A stretch of DNA of 5,686 nt from Oceanospirillaceae bacterium UBA1126 (GCA_002312935.1 DCAT01000044.1:9939-15624), one strand, 5' to 3'. Positions 1 to 5,686 are shown, counted from the stretch's first letter. Notes: a model not told the origin generated them from the sequence alone. Numbers and translations are program-made.

Positions 1-816
1 CATTTTGGTATCCCCGAAATGGGTGGCGAAGGCTGCGGTTGGGCAACTGCTATAAGTATGTGGGCCAGCGTTATTGGCATGGCTATTTATGTTTATGTTA
101 AGCCTGCTTACCACCAGTGCGCTATGTTTAGCCAGTTTAATTGGCCGCAACTGAACATTCAAATTAAGATATTAAAAGTGGGCTTACCCATCGGTTTTTC
201 TATTTTTATAGAAGCCACGATGTTCGCCATAGTCGCTTTACTGCTAGCACCGCTGGGCGCTGACATTGTTGCTGCTCATCAATTAGTTCTCAACTTTACC
301 AGCATGTGCTTTATGATCCCATTGAGCATTGGCATGGCACTCACCATCCGTGTAGGCCACGGCATTGGTGGCAACTTGCCAGAGCAAGTGAAACGTTCTG
401 TGCTGGTTGGTTTTGGCCTGGCATTAGGTTTATCAAGCTTAACCTGCTTGCTTATGCTCCTGCTTCCAGTCACCTTAGCAAACATTTACACTACTGAACC
501 TATTGTAGTAGAAATTGCTGCAAGCCTATTTATTTTTGCTGCGTTGTTCCAATTTTCAGATGCATTACAGATCGCTGCCAATGGTGCTTTACGTGGCTTT
601 AAAGATACTGCTAAACCATTATTACTTATTTTCATTTCTTATTGGTTAACTGGCCTGCCCCTAGGCTACGTATTAGGCATGACAGACATCATCTACCCCG
701 CAATGGGCGCTTCAGGGTTTTGGATTGGCATCATTTTTGGCCTCAGTGTGGCAGCGCTGCTGTTAAGCCTGCGCTTATGGCGAGTTTTAAGTAAGCCTTT
801 TCCACACCCTAGTTAG
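1..816 (+). CDS. NorM-like MATE family multidrug/Na+ efflux transporter, C-terminal part (5' end outside window)
   Basis: Inner-membrane antiporter of the MATE family, which exports cationic drugs in exchange for Na+ or H+. The reading frame is open to base 1 (HFGIPEMGG...), so the ATG at 19 is internal and the start lies upstream. About 271 residues remain, ending at TAG 814-816. The hydrophobic segments fit the last half-dozen or so helices of the 12-helix fold. Family signatures visible are APLGADIVAAHQ, FMIPLSIGMALTIRVGH, ALRGFKDT and SYWLTGLPLGY. An acidic residue in IEATMF (Glu codon 211-213) and one in FSDALQ (Asp codon 559-561) lie 116 residues apart. From memory this is the spacing of the cation-binding Glu255 and Asp371 of Vibrio cholerae NorM, which would put the full protein near 455 residues. 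The position matching NorM Tyr367 is Phe here. The family is certain; substrate and coupling ion are inferred. Confidence 0.93.
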   Translation, partial: HFGIPEMGGEGCGWATAISMWASVIGMAIYVYVKPAYHQCAMFSQFNWPQLNIQIKILKVGLPIGFSIFIEATMFAIVALLLAPLGADIVAAHQLVLNFTSMCFMIPLSIGMALTIRVGHGIGGNLPEQVKRSVLVGFGLALGLSSLTCLLMLLLPVTLANIYTTEPIVVEIAASLFIFAALFQFSDALQIAANGALRGFKDTAKPLLLIFISYWLTGLPLGYVLGMTDIIYPAMGASGFWIGIIFGLSVAALLLSLRLWRVLSKPFPHPS

Positions 817-860
817 GTTGAATTATTGACCAGCGCCACTATATACATCCTAGCAGATCT

Positions 861-875
861 AAAAAGTAACTTTTT
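861..875. repeat. A/T-rich palindrome upstream of trxA
   Basis: AAAAAGT (861-867) and ACTTTTT (869-875) form a perfect inverted repeat around a single A. As RNA it could make only a weak hairpin of six pairs with a TAA loop, mostly A-U, so it is a poor terminator for the preceding transporter gene. As DNA it could be a binding site or simply a bent A-tract upstream of the suggested trxA promoter. Function is unknown. Confidence 0.4.
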
Positions 876-890
876 CTTGGCTCAATGCTA

Positions 891-919
891 CTGAGTTTTA
901 CATCAAAACCACGTATCAT
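891..919 (+). promoter_or_regulatory. Possible sigma70-type promoter of trxA
   Basis: A TATCAT box at 914-919 matches the -10 consensus in five of six positions. The hexamer 17 bp upstream, CTGAGT at 891-896, matches TTGACA in only three. Transcription would begin near 926, leaving a leader of about 24 nt with an AGAG ribosome-binding motif (940-943) six nt before the ATG. A small inverted repeat, GTTTT-N5-AAAAC (895-909), lies inside the spacer and could be an operator, but this may be chance. No strong terminator separates the transporter gene from trxA, so some read-through is also possible. Confidence 0.35.
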
Positions 920-949
920 AGCCTTAAATAACCTAATTAAGAGAACACC

Positions 950-1276
950 ATGAGCGAACTAACTCACGCGGTAACAGACGCCACCTTTGACCTCGACGTC
1001 GCCAATGCAGATGTACCTGTATTACTAGACTTTTGGGCACCTTGGTGTGGCCCATGCAAAATGATAGCGCCTATCCTAGAAGACGTTGCTGCTGAATTTG
1101 AAGGCAGCGTTAAGGTATGCAAAATCAACGTTGACGAAAATAGCGAAATTGCAGCTCGCTATGGTGTGCGCGGCATTCCAACTTTAATGTTGTTTAACAA
1201 CGGTGAAGTTGCAGGCACTAAAGTAGGCGCTTTGGCTAAATCTGATCTGTTAGCATTTATTTCTGATAACACCTAA
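950..1276 (+). CDS. trxA: Thioredoxin 1 (TrxA)
   Basis: Small cytoplasmic protein-disulfide reductase that reduces targets such as ribonucleotide reductase and is itself recharged by thioredoxin reductase and NADPH. The 108-residue length is typical of the family. The active site WCGPCK is at residues 32-37 (Cys33, Cys36), preceded by the buried Asp27 of LLDFWAPW. The cis-proline is Pro77 in GIPTLMLF, and the C-terminal KVGALAKSDL matches the E. coli KVGALSKGQL segment. No signal peptide is present. An extra Cys57 (KVCKIN) occurs in the strand before NVDEN; as I recall, pseudomonad thioredoxins share it. The start is ATG 950, with AGAG at 940-943 as ribosome-binding motif. The gene stands alone: a terminator follows at once, so the trxA-rho arrangement of many gammaproteobacteria is not seen here. 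Confidence 0.98.
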   Translation: MSELTHAVTDATFDLDVANADVPVLLDFWAPWCGPCKMIAPILEDVAAEFEGSVKVCKINVDENSEIAARYGVRGIPTLMLFNNGEVAGTKVGALAKSDLLAFISDNT

Positions 1277-1294
1277 TTAGTTTGTCTAGGATAT

Positions 1295-1323
1295 AAAAAA
1301 ACCGAGCATTGCTCGGTTTTTTT
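1295..1323. terminator. Bidirectional Rho-independent terminator between trxA and the proQ-like gene
   Basis: CCGAGC (1302-1307) and GCTCGG (1311-1316) form a perfect six-pair GC-rich stem with an ATT loop. Seven A's (1295-1301) precede the stem and seven T's (1317-1323) follow it. The element therefore ends in a U-tract whichever strand is transcribed. It lies 18 nt after the trxA stop and 22 nt beyond the stop of the convergent gene, so it probably ends both transcripts. Confidence 0.93.
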
Positions 1324-1345
1324 AGGCGTGGTAAAAGCTGCTCAC

Positions 1346-2167
1346 TTATTTCTTATTTTTACTAAGCAATAGGTCTAATTTGCTCGCCATGCGCTGCCCC
1401 TCGTTCAAACCGTCGAAGGGGCTTGGGGCTTTTTCTATCTTTGCTTCAGGCTTATGGTCTTTTGGCTGAGCGCTCTTTTTAGGCTTAGAGTGCACCTGAT
1501 CAGGGCGCTTTCTAACGCTGGGTCTTGGCTTATTAGGCTTGCGTGGCGCCGGCAGCTTAGTTAATGCGTGAGCCGCTTCATCAGCCGTCACAGCACCTTC
1601 AGCTTCGCCGAGCAAATTAATACGGGGCGCTGCATCCGTTTGCGATTTTAAATATCCAAAAGCTCGCACATAACTCGCAAGCCCACGCTTGATCTTAGTT
1701 TGACTCAGTTTTCCATCAGCTACCAAATCTTCCTGGATACCAATCTTAAGTGGCCTAGGTTTAGCAAAGCAGAAGGTTTGTGGGTAGGTTTCACATATCA
1801 ACTCAACCGCTGCACGATTTGCCGCACGGCTTTTAGCTTTTTTACGGTCTGCTGCACTTATCTCTGGCACAATTGGCTCGGGTACTATCGAACTTATTGT
1901 TTCTGCAGGTACAGATTGCACTGAGGCAGGAGATATTTCTGTGGTAGGTAATTCGCTAGTACTGGTCATAATGTCTTGATTTTGATTATCTGTAAGTATC
2001 TGGCTGCGGTTATTCTCAACTTGCTGCTTTAGCTGACTATGCTCTTGCCTTAGAGCTTTAACCTGCTGTTGCGACTGCACCAGAATTTTTTGTTGATTTT
2101 TAATACGCTCTGAAAGTTGCTGAGTTAGCTCTAGAGTGTCCATGTTTGTTAACTTAGAATCAATCAT
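1346..2167 (-). CDS. FinO/ProQ-domain RNA-binding protein with N-terminal coiled coil and basic C-terminal tail
   Basis: Probable RNA chaperone of the FinO/ProQ family, whose members bind structured small RNAs and mRNA 3' ends. The FinO/ProQ domain is at about residues 116-204. It shows ELICETYPQTF, then RPLKIGI at 138-144 (the family hallmark, as in E. coli ProQ), then QTKIKRGLASYVRAFGYL, then RINLLGEAEGAVTADEAAHA. Before it lie a Gln-rich helix (about 11-60) with clear heptads (Leu18, Ile22, Leu29, Val36, Leu39, Leu46, Val50, Ile57), a Ser/Thr/Pro/Glu linker (65-105) and a basic helix (108-118). After it come a Lys/Pro/Arg-rich tail (205-247) and a short C-terminal helix (about 252-270). 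E. coli ProQ lacks this coiled coil, and no Tudor-like C-terminal domain is recognisable here. The ATG at 2167 and the one eight codons later both lack a good Shine-Dalgarno sequence, so the start is uncertain. RNA targets are unknown. Confidence 0.88.
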   Translation of the reverse strand: MIDSKLTNMDTLELTQQLSERIKNQQKILVQSQQQVKALRQEHSQLKQQVENNRSQILTDNQNQDIMTSTSELPTTEISPASVQSVPAETISSIVPEPIVPEISAADRKKAKSRAANRAAVELICETYPQTFCFAKPRPLKIGIQEDLVADGKLSQTKIKRGLASYVRAFGYLKSQTDAAPRINLLGEAEGAVTADEAAHALTKLPAPRKPNKPRPSVRKRPDQVHSKPKKSAQPKDHKPEAKIEKAPSPFDGLNEGQRMASKLDLLLSKNKK

Positions 2168-2278
2168 TGTTATGTTAAACTATTAAAGCCGAGTCTTTTC
2201 ATTACGTTGGGCATTGTACCTATTGATTCACTCAAGGGCTATAGATTTGAGCTTTTTACATAAACTTGAGTCTTCGAC

Positions 2279-2308
2279 TTGCAGAAAGCGCCTATCCTTG
2301 CCTATACT
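2279..2308 (+). promoter_or_regulatory. Candidate sigma70-type promoter of the unknown 233-aa gene
   Basis: TTGCAG (2279-2284) and TATACT (2303-2308) are separated by 18 bp. The -10 box matches the consensus in five of six positions and the -35 box in three, including its TTG. Transcription would start near 2315, giving an AT-rich leader of about 63 nt. This assignment is by eye only. Confidence 0.4.
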
Positions 2309-2364
2309 CTAAACACCTAAGCTAAACATTATCGTACTAATATATCGTTAAATCCAGTTTTCTT

Positions 2365-2370
2365 AGAGGA
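2365..2370 (+). promoter_or_regulatory. Ribosome binding site fixing the start at 2378
   Basis: AGAGGA lies seven nt before ATG 2378. It is the best Shine-Dalgarno match seen at any start in this window and supports both the reality of the downstream gene and its start codon. Confidence 0.75.
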
Positions 2371-2377
2371 TGTTGTC

Positions 2378-3079
2378 ATGTCCACTGCCATACCCGCCGC
2401 CAAGGTTATAGACCTTTTTAGTGGCCAAGAGCACCAAACCCATCACCGCCCTCAGGTGGTGCGATTAGCACCAGAGCTAGATGGCTTTGAAGTGCTCTAT
2501 TCTAATGAACATGGCCACCCTAAAACTGGCCAAGAATTATTTTCTGTTAAAATCTTGTTCTGGGCTTTATTGGATGATGGCTCCTTTGCTGGCATGATTC
2601 CGTGGTTTGACGAGCTAATCATTTGTGCAGACCTGAACTGCCCTAAAAAAGGTTTTTTTCAGGGGTACTATGACCCTGGCCTTGACCAAAACATGCCACA
2701 GGTGCCAGAACACAAATGCATTGAACTCATTACAGCGGCAGATTATTTTGATTTTGAAGTAGATGACACCGTGTTTGTGGTGCAAGAGCTTCCCGATACA
2801 TGTGGTAGCCACGCCGTATTTACCGCTGATAACTTTGACAGCTTTTCAATGTCCGAAGTATTTAGCTGGCGTTTGTTTAGTGATGGTTGCATTCAAGCCC
2901 AAATGGTTAATCTTGAGCAAGTGGTTCGTTGGCCGGTTCTGGTTGGAGATGATTGCTTAATTGCCTGCGATGAGGTGGCCGACTTTGTCAACTTTTTCCA
3001 ATACAGAGTGGCAATCAACATTAAAGAGCAAGATGCAGACACTATGGCGGTATTGGACCAGCTCAAATCAGACATCTAG
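2378..3079 (+). CDS. Hypothetical acidic cytosolic protein, 233 aa
   Basis: I do not recognise a family. The protein has no signal peptide and no membrane helix, is rich in Asp and Glu, and looks like a mixed alpha/beta globular protein. The N-terminal part (1-50) starts with KVIDLFSG and carries a His-rich patch (His19, His22, His23). The central block 51-82 (ELFSVKILFWALLDDG then GMIPWFDELIICADL) reads like a beta-sheet core. Seven cysteines occur (83, 88, 114, 142, 171, 193, 197), but their spacing does not form an obvious zinc ribbon. The C-terminal stretch (199-233) looks helical. The reading frame is long and uninterrupted, has a strong ribosome binding site and a candidate promoter, so it is very likely a real gene. 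It is transcribed alone, divergent from the proQ-like gene and convergent with the topA unit. Neither neighbour indicates a function. Confidence 0.8.
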   Translation: MSTAIPAAKVIDLFSGQEHQTHHRPQVVRLAPELDGFEVLYSNEHGHPKTGQELFSVKILFWALLDDGSFAGMIPWFDELIICADLNCPKKGFFQGYYDPGLDQNMPQVPEHKCIELITAADYFDFEVDDTVFVVQELPDTCGSHAVFTADNFDSFSMSEVFSWRLFSDGCIQAQMVNLEQVVRWPVLVGDDCLIACDEVADFVNFFQYRVAINIKEQDADTMAVLDQLKSDI

Positions 3080-3112
3080 CCTTTATTCATGATTATGTGG
3101 AGTAGTACTGAG

Positions 3113-3640
3113 CTACCACTCCTCTAGAGAATCTCTCATAGACGTTTGTAACGCTTGCAAATGTTTTATCCAACTAGCTACTGGCCAATGATCTGGGTCA
3201 GTTAAATCACCTTCTGAATAGCTTACAATAGATTGTTCAGGCTCAGCCTGCGGTTTGGCTAAAACAGAAAAATCAGTTGTTTCTTGTAACTCAATCCATT
3301 GCTTCCAATCTCCCTCTTGCAGCAACAAAAGTATCTGCTGAGCTTCTGGGGATAGATAATCTTGCTTAACCAGCAAGGCTTCAATTTCTGCCCAGGTGAG
3401 TAACGTAATATCATCAAACCGAGTATTGGCTAACTGCTTTAAACTGGCTTGAGTAAGGTATTTTGCAGCATTTAAAAGGTGGTCAATAATGGCATATTGA
3501 TAGGCCATACGCTGGGGCCGCTGGCGCCAGTAATGAGGGTGCTCTGGGTCGCCATAGTTAGACAACAAGTCTTGCCATAAACGTTTGCTAAACGCCAGCC
3601 GGTGTTGACTTGCGCTTAACCATTGGTCTTGAACAGCCAT
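3113..3640 (-). CDS. DUF6586-like small helical protein downstream of topA
   Basis: Protein of 175 residues, apparently all alpha-helical and cytosolic, with no signal peptide or membrane segment. The overall pattern resembles the uncharacterised DUF6586 family that I recall beside topA in Pseudomonas: an N-terminal helix that reads like a short-repeat bundle, a middle MAYQYAIIDHLLNAAKYL helix, and a closing W-x2-x-L..L....R.SL.EW motif. No catalytic motif is visible. It is rich in tryptophan, with nine (7, 22, 38, 83, 112, 115, 152, 157, 175). The ATG is one nt beyond the topA TAG, and no clear Shine-Dalgarno precedes it, so translation is probably coupled to topA by termination and re-initiation. 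It should share the topA transcript. The gene call is firm; the family name is from memory and moderately sure; the function is unknown. Confidence 0.78.
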   Translation of the reverse strand: MAVQDQWLSASQHRLAFSKRLWQDLLSNYGDPEHPHYWRQRPQRMAYQYAIIDHLLNAAKYLTQASLKQLANTRFDDITLLTWAEIEALLVKQDYLSPEAQQILLLLQEGDWKQWIELQETTDFSVLAKPQAEPEQSIVSYSEGDLTDPDHWPVASWIKHLQALQTSMRDSLEEW

Positions 3641-3641
3641 C

Positions 3642-5686
3642 CTATTTTTTCGCGCTAGCTGTTTTTTTAGGTACTTTTTTAGCTGGCTTTTTAACTACTT
3701 TTTTAGCAGACTTTTTCACCGGCACATCTTCTACCCACTTACCACTCACATACATGGCACGCCATCCAGAAGCTTTTTTTTCAACTTCGGACATAACGTA
3801 CTGTTCCTTAGTTTTACGGCTATATCGAACGATGGAAGGGTTACCTTCATGATCTTTTACCGGGGCTTTAAGTAAAAAGGCGTACTTAGGGTCTAGCGCT
3901 TCTTTGTGAGGCAAAATCTCAGCCACTAAAGGTGCGCGAGTTTCACGGTTTTTAGGGAATTTACTGGCTGCCAAGAACAACCCTGCAGCGCCATCTCGCA
4001 AAATATAATGGTCGTCCACTTTTTCACAGGCTAATTCTGGCATGGGAATTGGATCCATTTTTGGCGGCGCAGCTTCACCACTGCGTAATAGTTTACGCGT
4101 GTTTTTACAGACACTATTGGAGCAATCAAAATATTTACCGAAACGTCCCGTTTTTAGGTGCATGTCAGCTTCACATTTATCACATTGAATAAGTGGGCCA
4201 TCGTAACCTTTAATCCGATACTCGCCAGCCTCTACCTCAAAACCACTGCAGTCTGGATTATTGCCACACACATGCAACTTACGCTTTGCATCAATTAAGT
4301 AACCATCCATCGCCGTATCACAAATTTTGCAGCGACGTTTTTTGATCAGTAAGCGAGATTCTGCTTCATCATCTGCATCTACAGCGACGACTTCATCTCC
4401 AGGTATTAAATTTATGGTTTCTTTGCAGCGCTCTTTGGGAGGCAACGCATAGCCAGAACAACCCAAAAAGACACCCGTAGACGCGGTACGAACATTCATT
4501 GCTTTACTGCAACTTGGGCATTCTATGTCTGTCAACGTTGGTGAGTTGCCCCGCATGCCATCTTCTGCTTCAGCAATACTCAACTTTCGAGTAAAGGCTT
4601 TATAAAACGCATTAAGCAGGCGTTTCCACTCAGTTTCGCCCTTGGCCACACTATCTAAGCGCTGTTCCATATTGGCGGTAAATGAATAATCCATTAAGTC
4701 CGAAAAATTCTCTTCCAACCTATCTGTGACTATATCACCCATTTTTTCTGCATAGAAACGACGGTTTTGAACCATCACATAACCACGCTCTTGAATCGTA
4801 GAAATGATACTGGCATAAGTTGAAGGCCGGCCAATACCCTGCTTTTCAAGCTCTTTAACAAGGCTAGCTTCTGAAAAGCGTGGCGCAGACTTGGTAAAAT
4901 GTTGGCTTGGCGTTAGCTGTTTCAAAGACAGCACATCGCCCTGATTTACATCAGGTAAGATTAAATCTTCATCTTTTTTGCTAGCGCTAGGCTGAACTCT
5001 AGAGTAGCCATCAAAACGCATAATACGCCCACGAGTGCGGAGACTAAAGTCACCCGCCTCCACAACAATAGTAGTACTGGTAAATTGAGCAGGCAGCATC
5101 TGGCATGCCACAAATTGGCGCCAAATAAGCTCGTAGAGGCGCTCCGAGTCACGTTCCATGTTACTTAGTTGAGTTGACTTCAACGCCACCTGAGAAGGCC
5201 GTATGGCCTCGTGGGCCTCTTGCGCACCATCCTTACTAGAATAACCAATTGGATTAGCAGGCAGGTACTCTTTGCCAAAGCTCTTTTCAATGTAATCACG
5301 GCAATTGCTTACAGCATCTTTACTTAAGTTCGTTGAGTCAGTACGCATGTAGGTAATGTAACCCGCTTCATAAAGCCGCTGGGCTAACATCATGGTTTTC
5401 TTCACCCCAAATCCTAAGCGCGTACTCGCAGCCTGTTGCAGCGTGGAGGTAATATAAGGTGCAGAAGGTTTGCTTGAGGTGGGCTTATCTTGACGCTGTT
5501 GAACAACAAACTGTTGTTTTTCTAGCGCTGCAACGGCAGCTTCGCTTTGTTGTTGGTTAACCGGTTTGTACTCGTTACCATTTTGTTTATGAACCTGCAG
5601 CAGTAGTGGCTTGTTCTCAACATTGGTGACATCAGCTTTAAGTTCCCAGTATTCATCTGGCACAAAAGCGCGAATAATCCGCTCTC
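3642..5686 (-). CDS. topA: DNA topoisomerase I (type IA), N-terminal part outside window
   Basis: Relaxes negatively supercoiled DNA by transient cleavage of one strand. The frame is open to the right edge (ERIIRAFVPDEYWEL, compare E. coli REREIKAFVPEEFWEV), so the GTG at 5661-5663 is an internal valine. About 200 N-terminal residues with the Toprim domain are missing, and the full protein is likely near 890. The catalytic tyrosine is in GYITYMRTDSTNLS (Tyr codon 5349-5351, followed by Met and the conserved Arg at 5343-5345). The core continues through EAHEAIRPS, HFTKSAPRFSEASLVKELE and GIGRPSTYASIISTI. Three four-cysteine zinc ribbons follow at about 4425-4520, 4248-4331 and 4107-4184. Next come two cysteine-poor ribbon domains (LRDGAAGLFLAASKFP; SRKTKEQYV) and a Lys-rich tail absent from E. 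coli TopA. It heads a unit with the DUF6586-like gene. Its promoter lies outside the window. Confidence 0.98.
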   Translation of the reverse strand, partial: ERIIRAFVPDEYWELKADVTNVENKPLLLQVHKQNGNEYKPVNQQQSEAAVAALEKQQFVVQQRQDKPTSSKPSAPYITSTLQQAASTRLGFGVKKTMMLAQRLYEAGYITYMRTDSTNLSKDAVSNCRDYIEKSFGKEYLPANPIGYSSKDGAQEAHEAIRPSQVALKSTQLSNMERDSERLYELIWRQFVACQMLPAQFTSTTIVVEAGDFSLRTRGRIMRFDGYSRVQPSASKKDEDLILPDVNQGDVLSLKQLTPSQHFTKSAPRFSEASLVKELEKQGIGRPSTYASIISTIQERGYVMVQNRRFYAEKMGDIVTDRLEENFSDLMDYSFTANMEQRLDSVAKGETEWKRLLNAFYKAFTRKLSIAEAEDGMRGNSPTLTDIECPSCSKAMNVRTASTGVFLGCSGYALPPKERCKETINLIPGDEVVAVDADDEAESRLLIKKRRCKICDTAMDGYLIDAKRKLHVCGNNPDCSGFEVEAGEYRIKGYDGPLIQCDKCEADMHLKTGRFGKYFDCSNSVCKNTRKLLRSGEAAPPKMDPIPMPELACEKVDDHYILRDGAAGLFLAASKFPKNRETRAPLVAEILPHKEALDPKYAFLLKAPVKDHEGNPSIVRYSRKTKEQYVMSEVEKKASGWRAMYVSGKWVEDVPVKKSAKKVVKKPAKKVPKKTASAKK
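3672..3719 (-). repeat. Two 24-bp imperfect tandem repeats encoding the Lys-rich TopA tail
   Basis: Units 3672-3695 and 3696-3719 are identical at 21 of 24 positions and in phase with topA. They encode VKKSAKKV followed by VKKPAKKV, after which the protein ends PKKTASAKK. The repeat resembles the KKPAK motifs of histone H1-like and AlgP-like proteins. Such a tail is expected to bind DNA non-specifically. Confidence 0.8.

Larger units (their letters stand above)
2168..2377. other. Divergent intergenic region between the proQ-like gene and the unknown 233-aa gene
   Basis: This 210-bp AT-rich stretch should hold the promoters of both flanking genes. For the plus strand a candidate promoter is listed separately. 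For the minus strand the only -10-like hexamer I note is TACAAT (reverse complement of 2213-2218), and no good -35 sits at the right distance. A perfect 7-bp inverted repeat, ACTCAAG (2230-2236) and CTTGAGT (2265-2271), lies in the middle with 28 bp between its arms. I see no RNA gene and no small ORF with a ribosome binding site. Confidence 0.5.

Noticed and set aside
19..21. ATG as start codon of the MATE gene
   Set aside because: The six codons before it are in frame and match the family pattern (F-G-x-P-E/A-x-G-G), so the gene extends beyond the window.
279..497. Short ORFs on both strands (279-485 minus, 306-497 plus)
   Set aside because: They lie inside the MATE gene in other frames, have no ribosome binding site and encode no recognisable protein.
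1700..1924. Plus-strand ORF of 74 codons
   Set aside because: Antisense to the FinO/ProQ domain and linker of the minus-strand gene, whose protein is clearly conserved; no start signals.
2615..3075. Short ORFs at 2615-2812 (-), 2763-2960 (+) and 2893-3075 (-)
   Set aside because: All are inside the 233-codon gene, which has the strong ribosome binding site; the alternatives have none and low-complexity translations.
3099..3122. Hairpin as a Rho-independent terminator
   Set aside because: The stem has a mismatch and only five plus three pairs, and no T-run follows on either strand.
3610..3852. Plus-strand ORF of 80 codons, Phe/Leu/Thr-rich
   Set aside because: It is the reverse complement of the Lys-rich TopA tail: Lys codons read backwards give Phe/Leu, which imitates a membrane protein.
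4961..5152. Minus-strand ORF of 63 codons
   Set aside because: Shadow frame within the conserved topA core; its hydrophobic look has no other support.
5661..5663. GTG as start codon of topA
   Set aside because: The frame continues upstream to the window edge with RIIRAF, which matches the internal IKAF segment of E. coli TopA, and the Toprim domain must precede it.
1..5686. Mobile element, CRISPR array, tRNA or defence system
   Set aside because: No transposase, integrase, regularly spaced repeat, cloverleaf or toxin-antitoxin-like gene pair was seen; the gene content is housekeeping.

Overview
The window looks like a chromosomal housekeeping segment of a marine-type gammaproteobacterium (Oceanospirillales/Pseudomonadales-like). 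This rests on three things: TopA, thioredoxin and the NorM-type MATE pump resemble their Pseudomonas, Vibrio and E. coli counterparts residue by residue; a small helical protein of the DUF6586 type sits directly behind topA, as I recall for pseudomonads; and base composition is moderate to slightly AT-rich throughout. I see no insertion sequence, integrase, tRNA, rRNA, CRISPR array or phage gene, and no sharp change in composition that would mark a transferred island.

Layout. Positions 1-816 (+) hold the C-terminal ~60% of a NorM-like MATE efflux pump, cut by the left edge. After a 133-bp gap with a possible promoter comes trxA (950-1276, +), closed by a strong symmetrical terminator (1295-1323). 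This also serves the convergent gene at 1346-2167 (-), which encodes a FinO/ProQ-domain RNA-binding protein with an N-terminal coiled coil and a basic tail. A 210-bp divergent intergenic region separates it from an unrecognised, acidic, cytosolic 233-residue protein (2378-3079, +), which has a good ribosome binding site and a plausible promoter. That gene converges, with only 33 bp between stop codons, on a two-gene unit on the minus strand: topA (from the right edge to 3642, lacking its N-terminal Toprim part) followed after 1 nt by the DUF6586-like gene (3113-3640).

How the parts relate. At least four transcription units are present, in two convergent pairs. Topoisomerase I (supercoiling relaxation), thioredoxin (disulfide reduction), a ProQ-like RNA chaperone and a multidrug/cation antiporter are separate functions, and nothing indicates one shared pathway. 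I did not find a clear undescribed system. The points most worth a second look are the coiled-coil/ProQ architecture, the unknown 233-residue protein, the repeat-encoded lysine tail of TopA and the tight coupling of the DUF6586 gene to topA.
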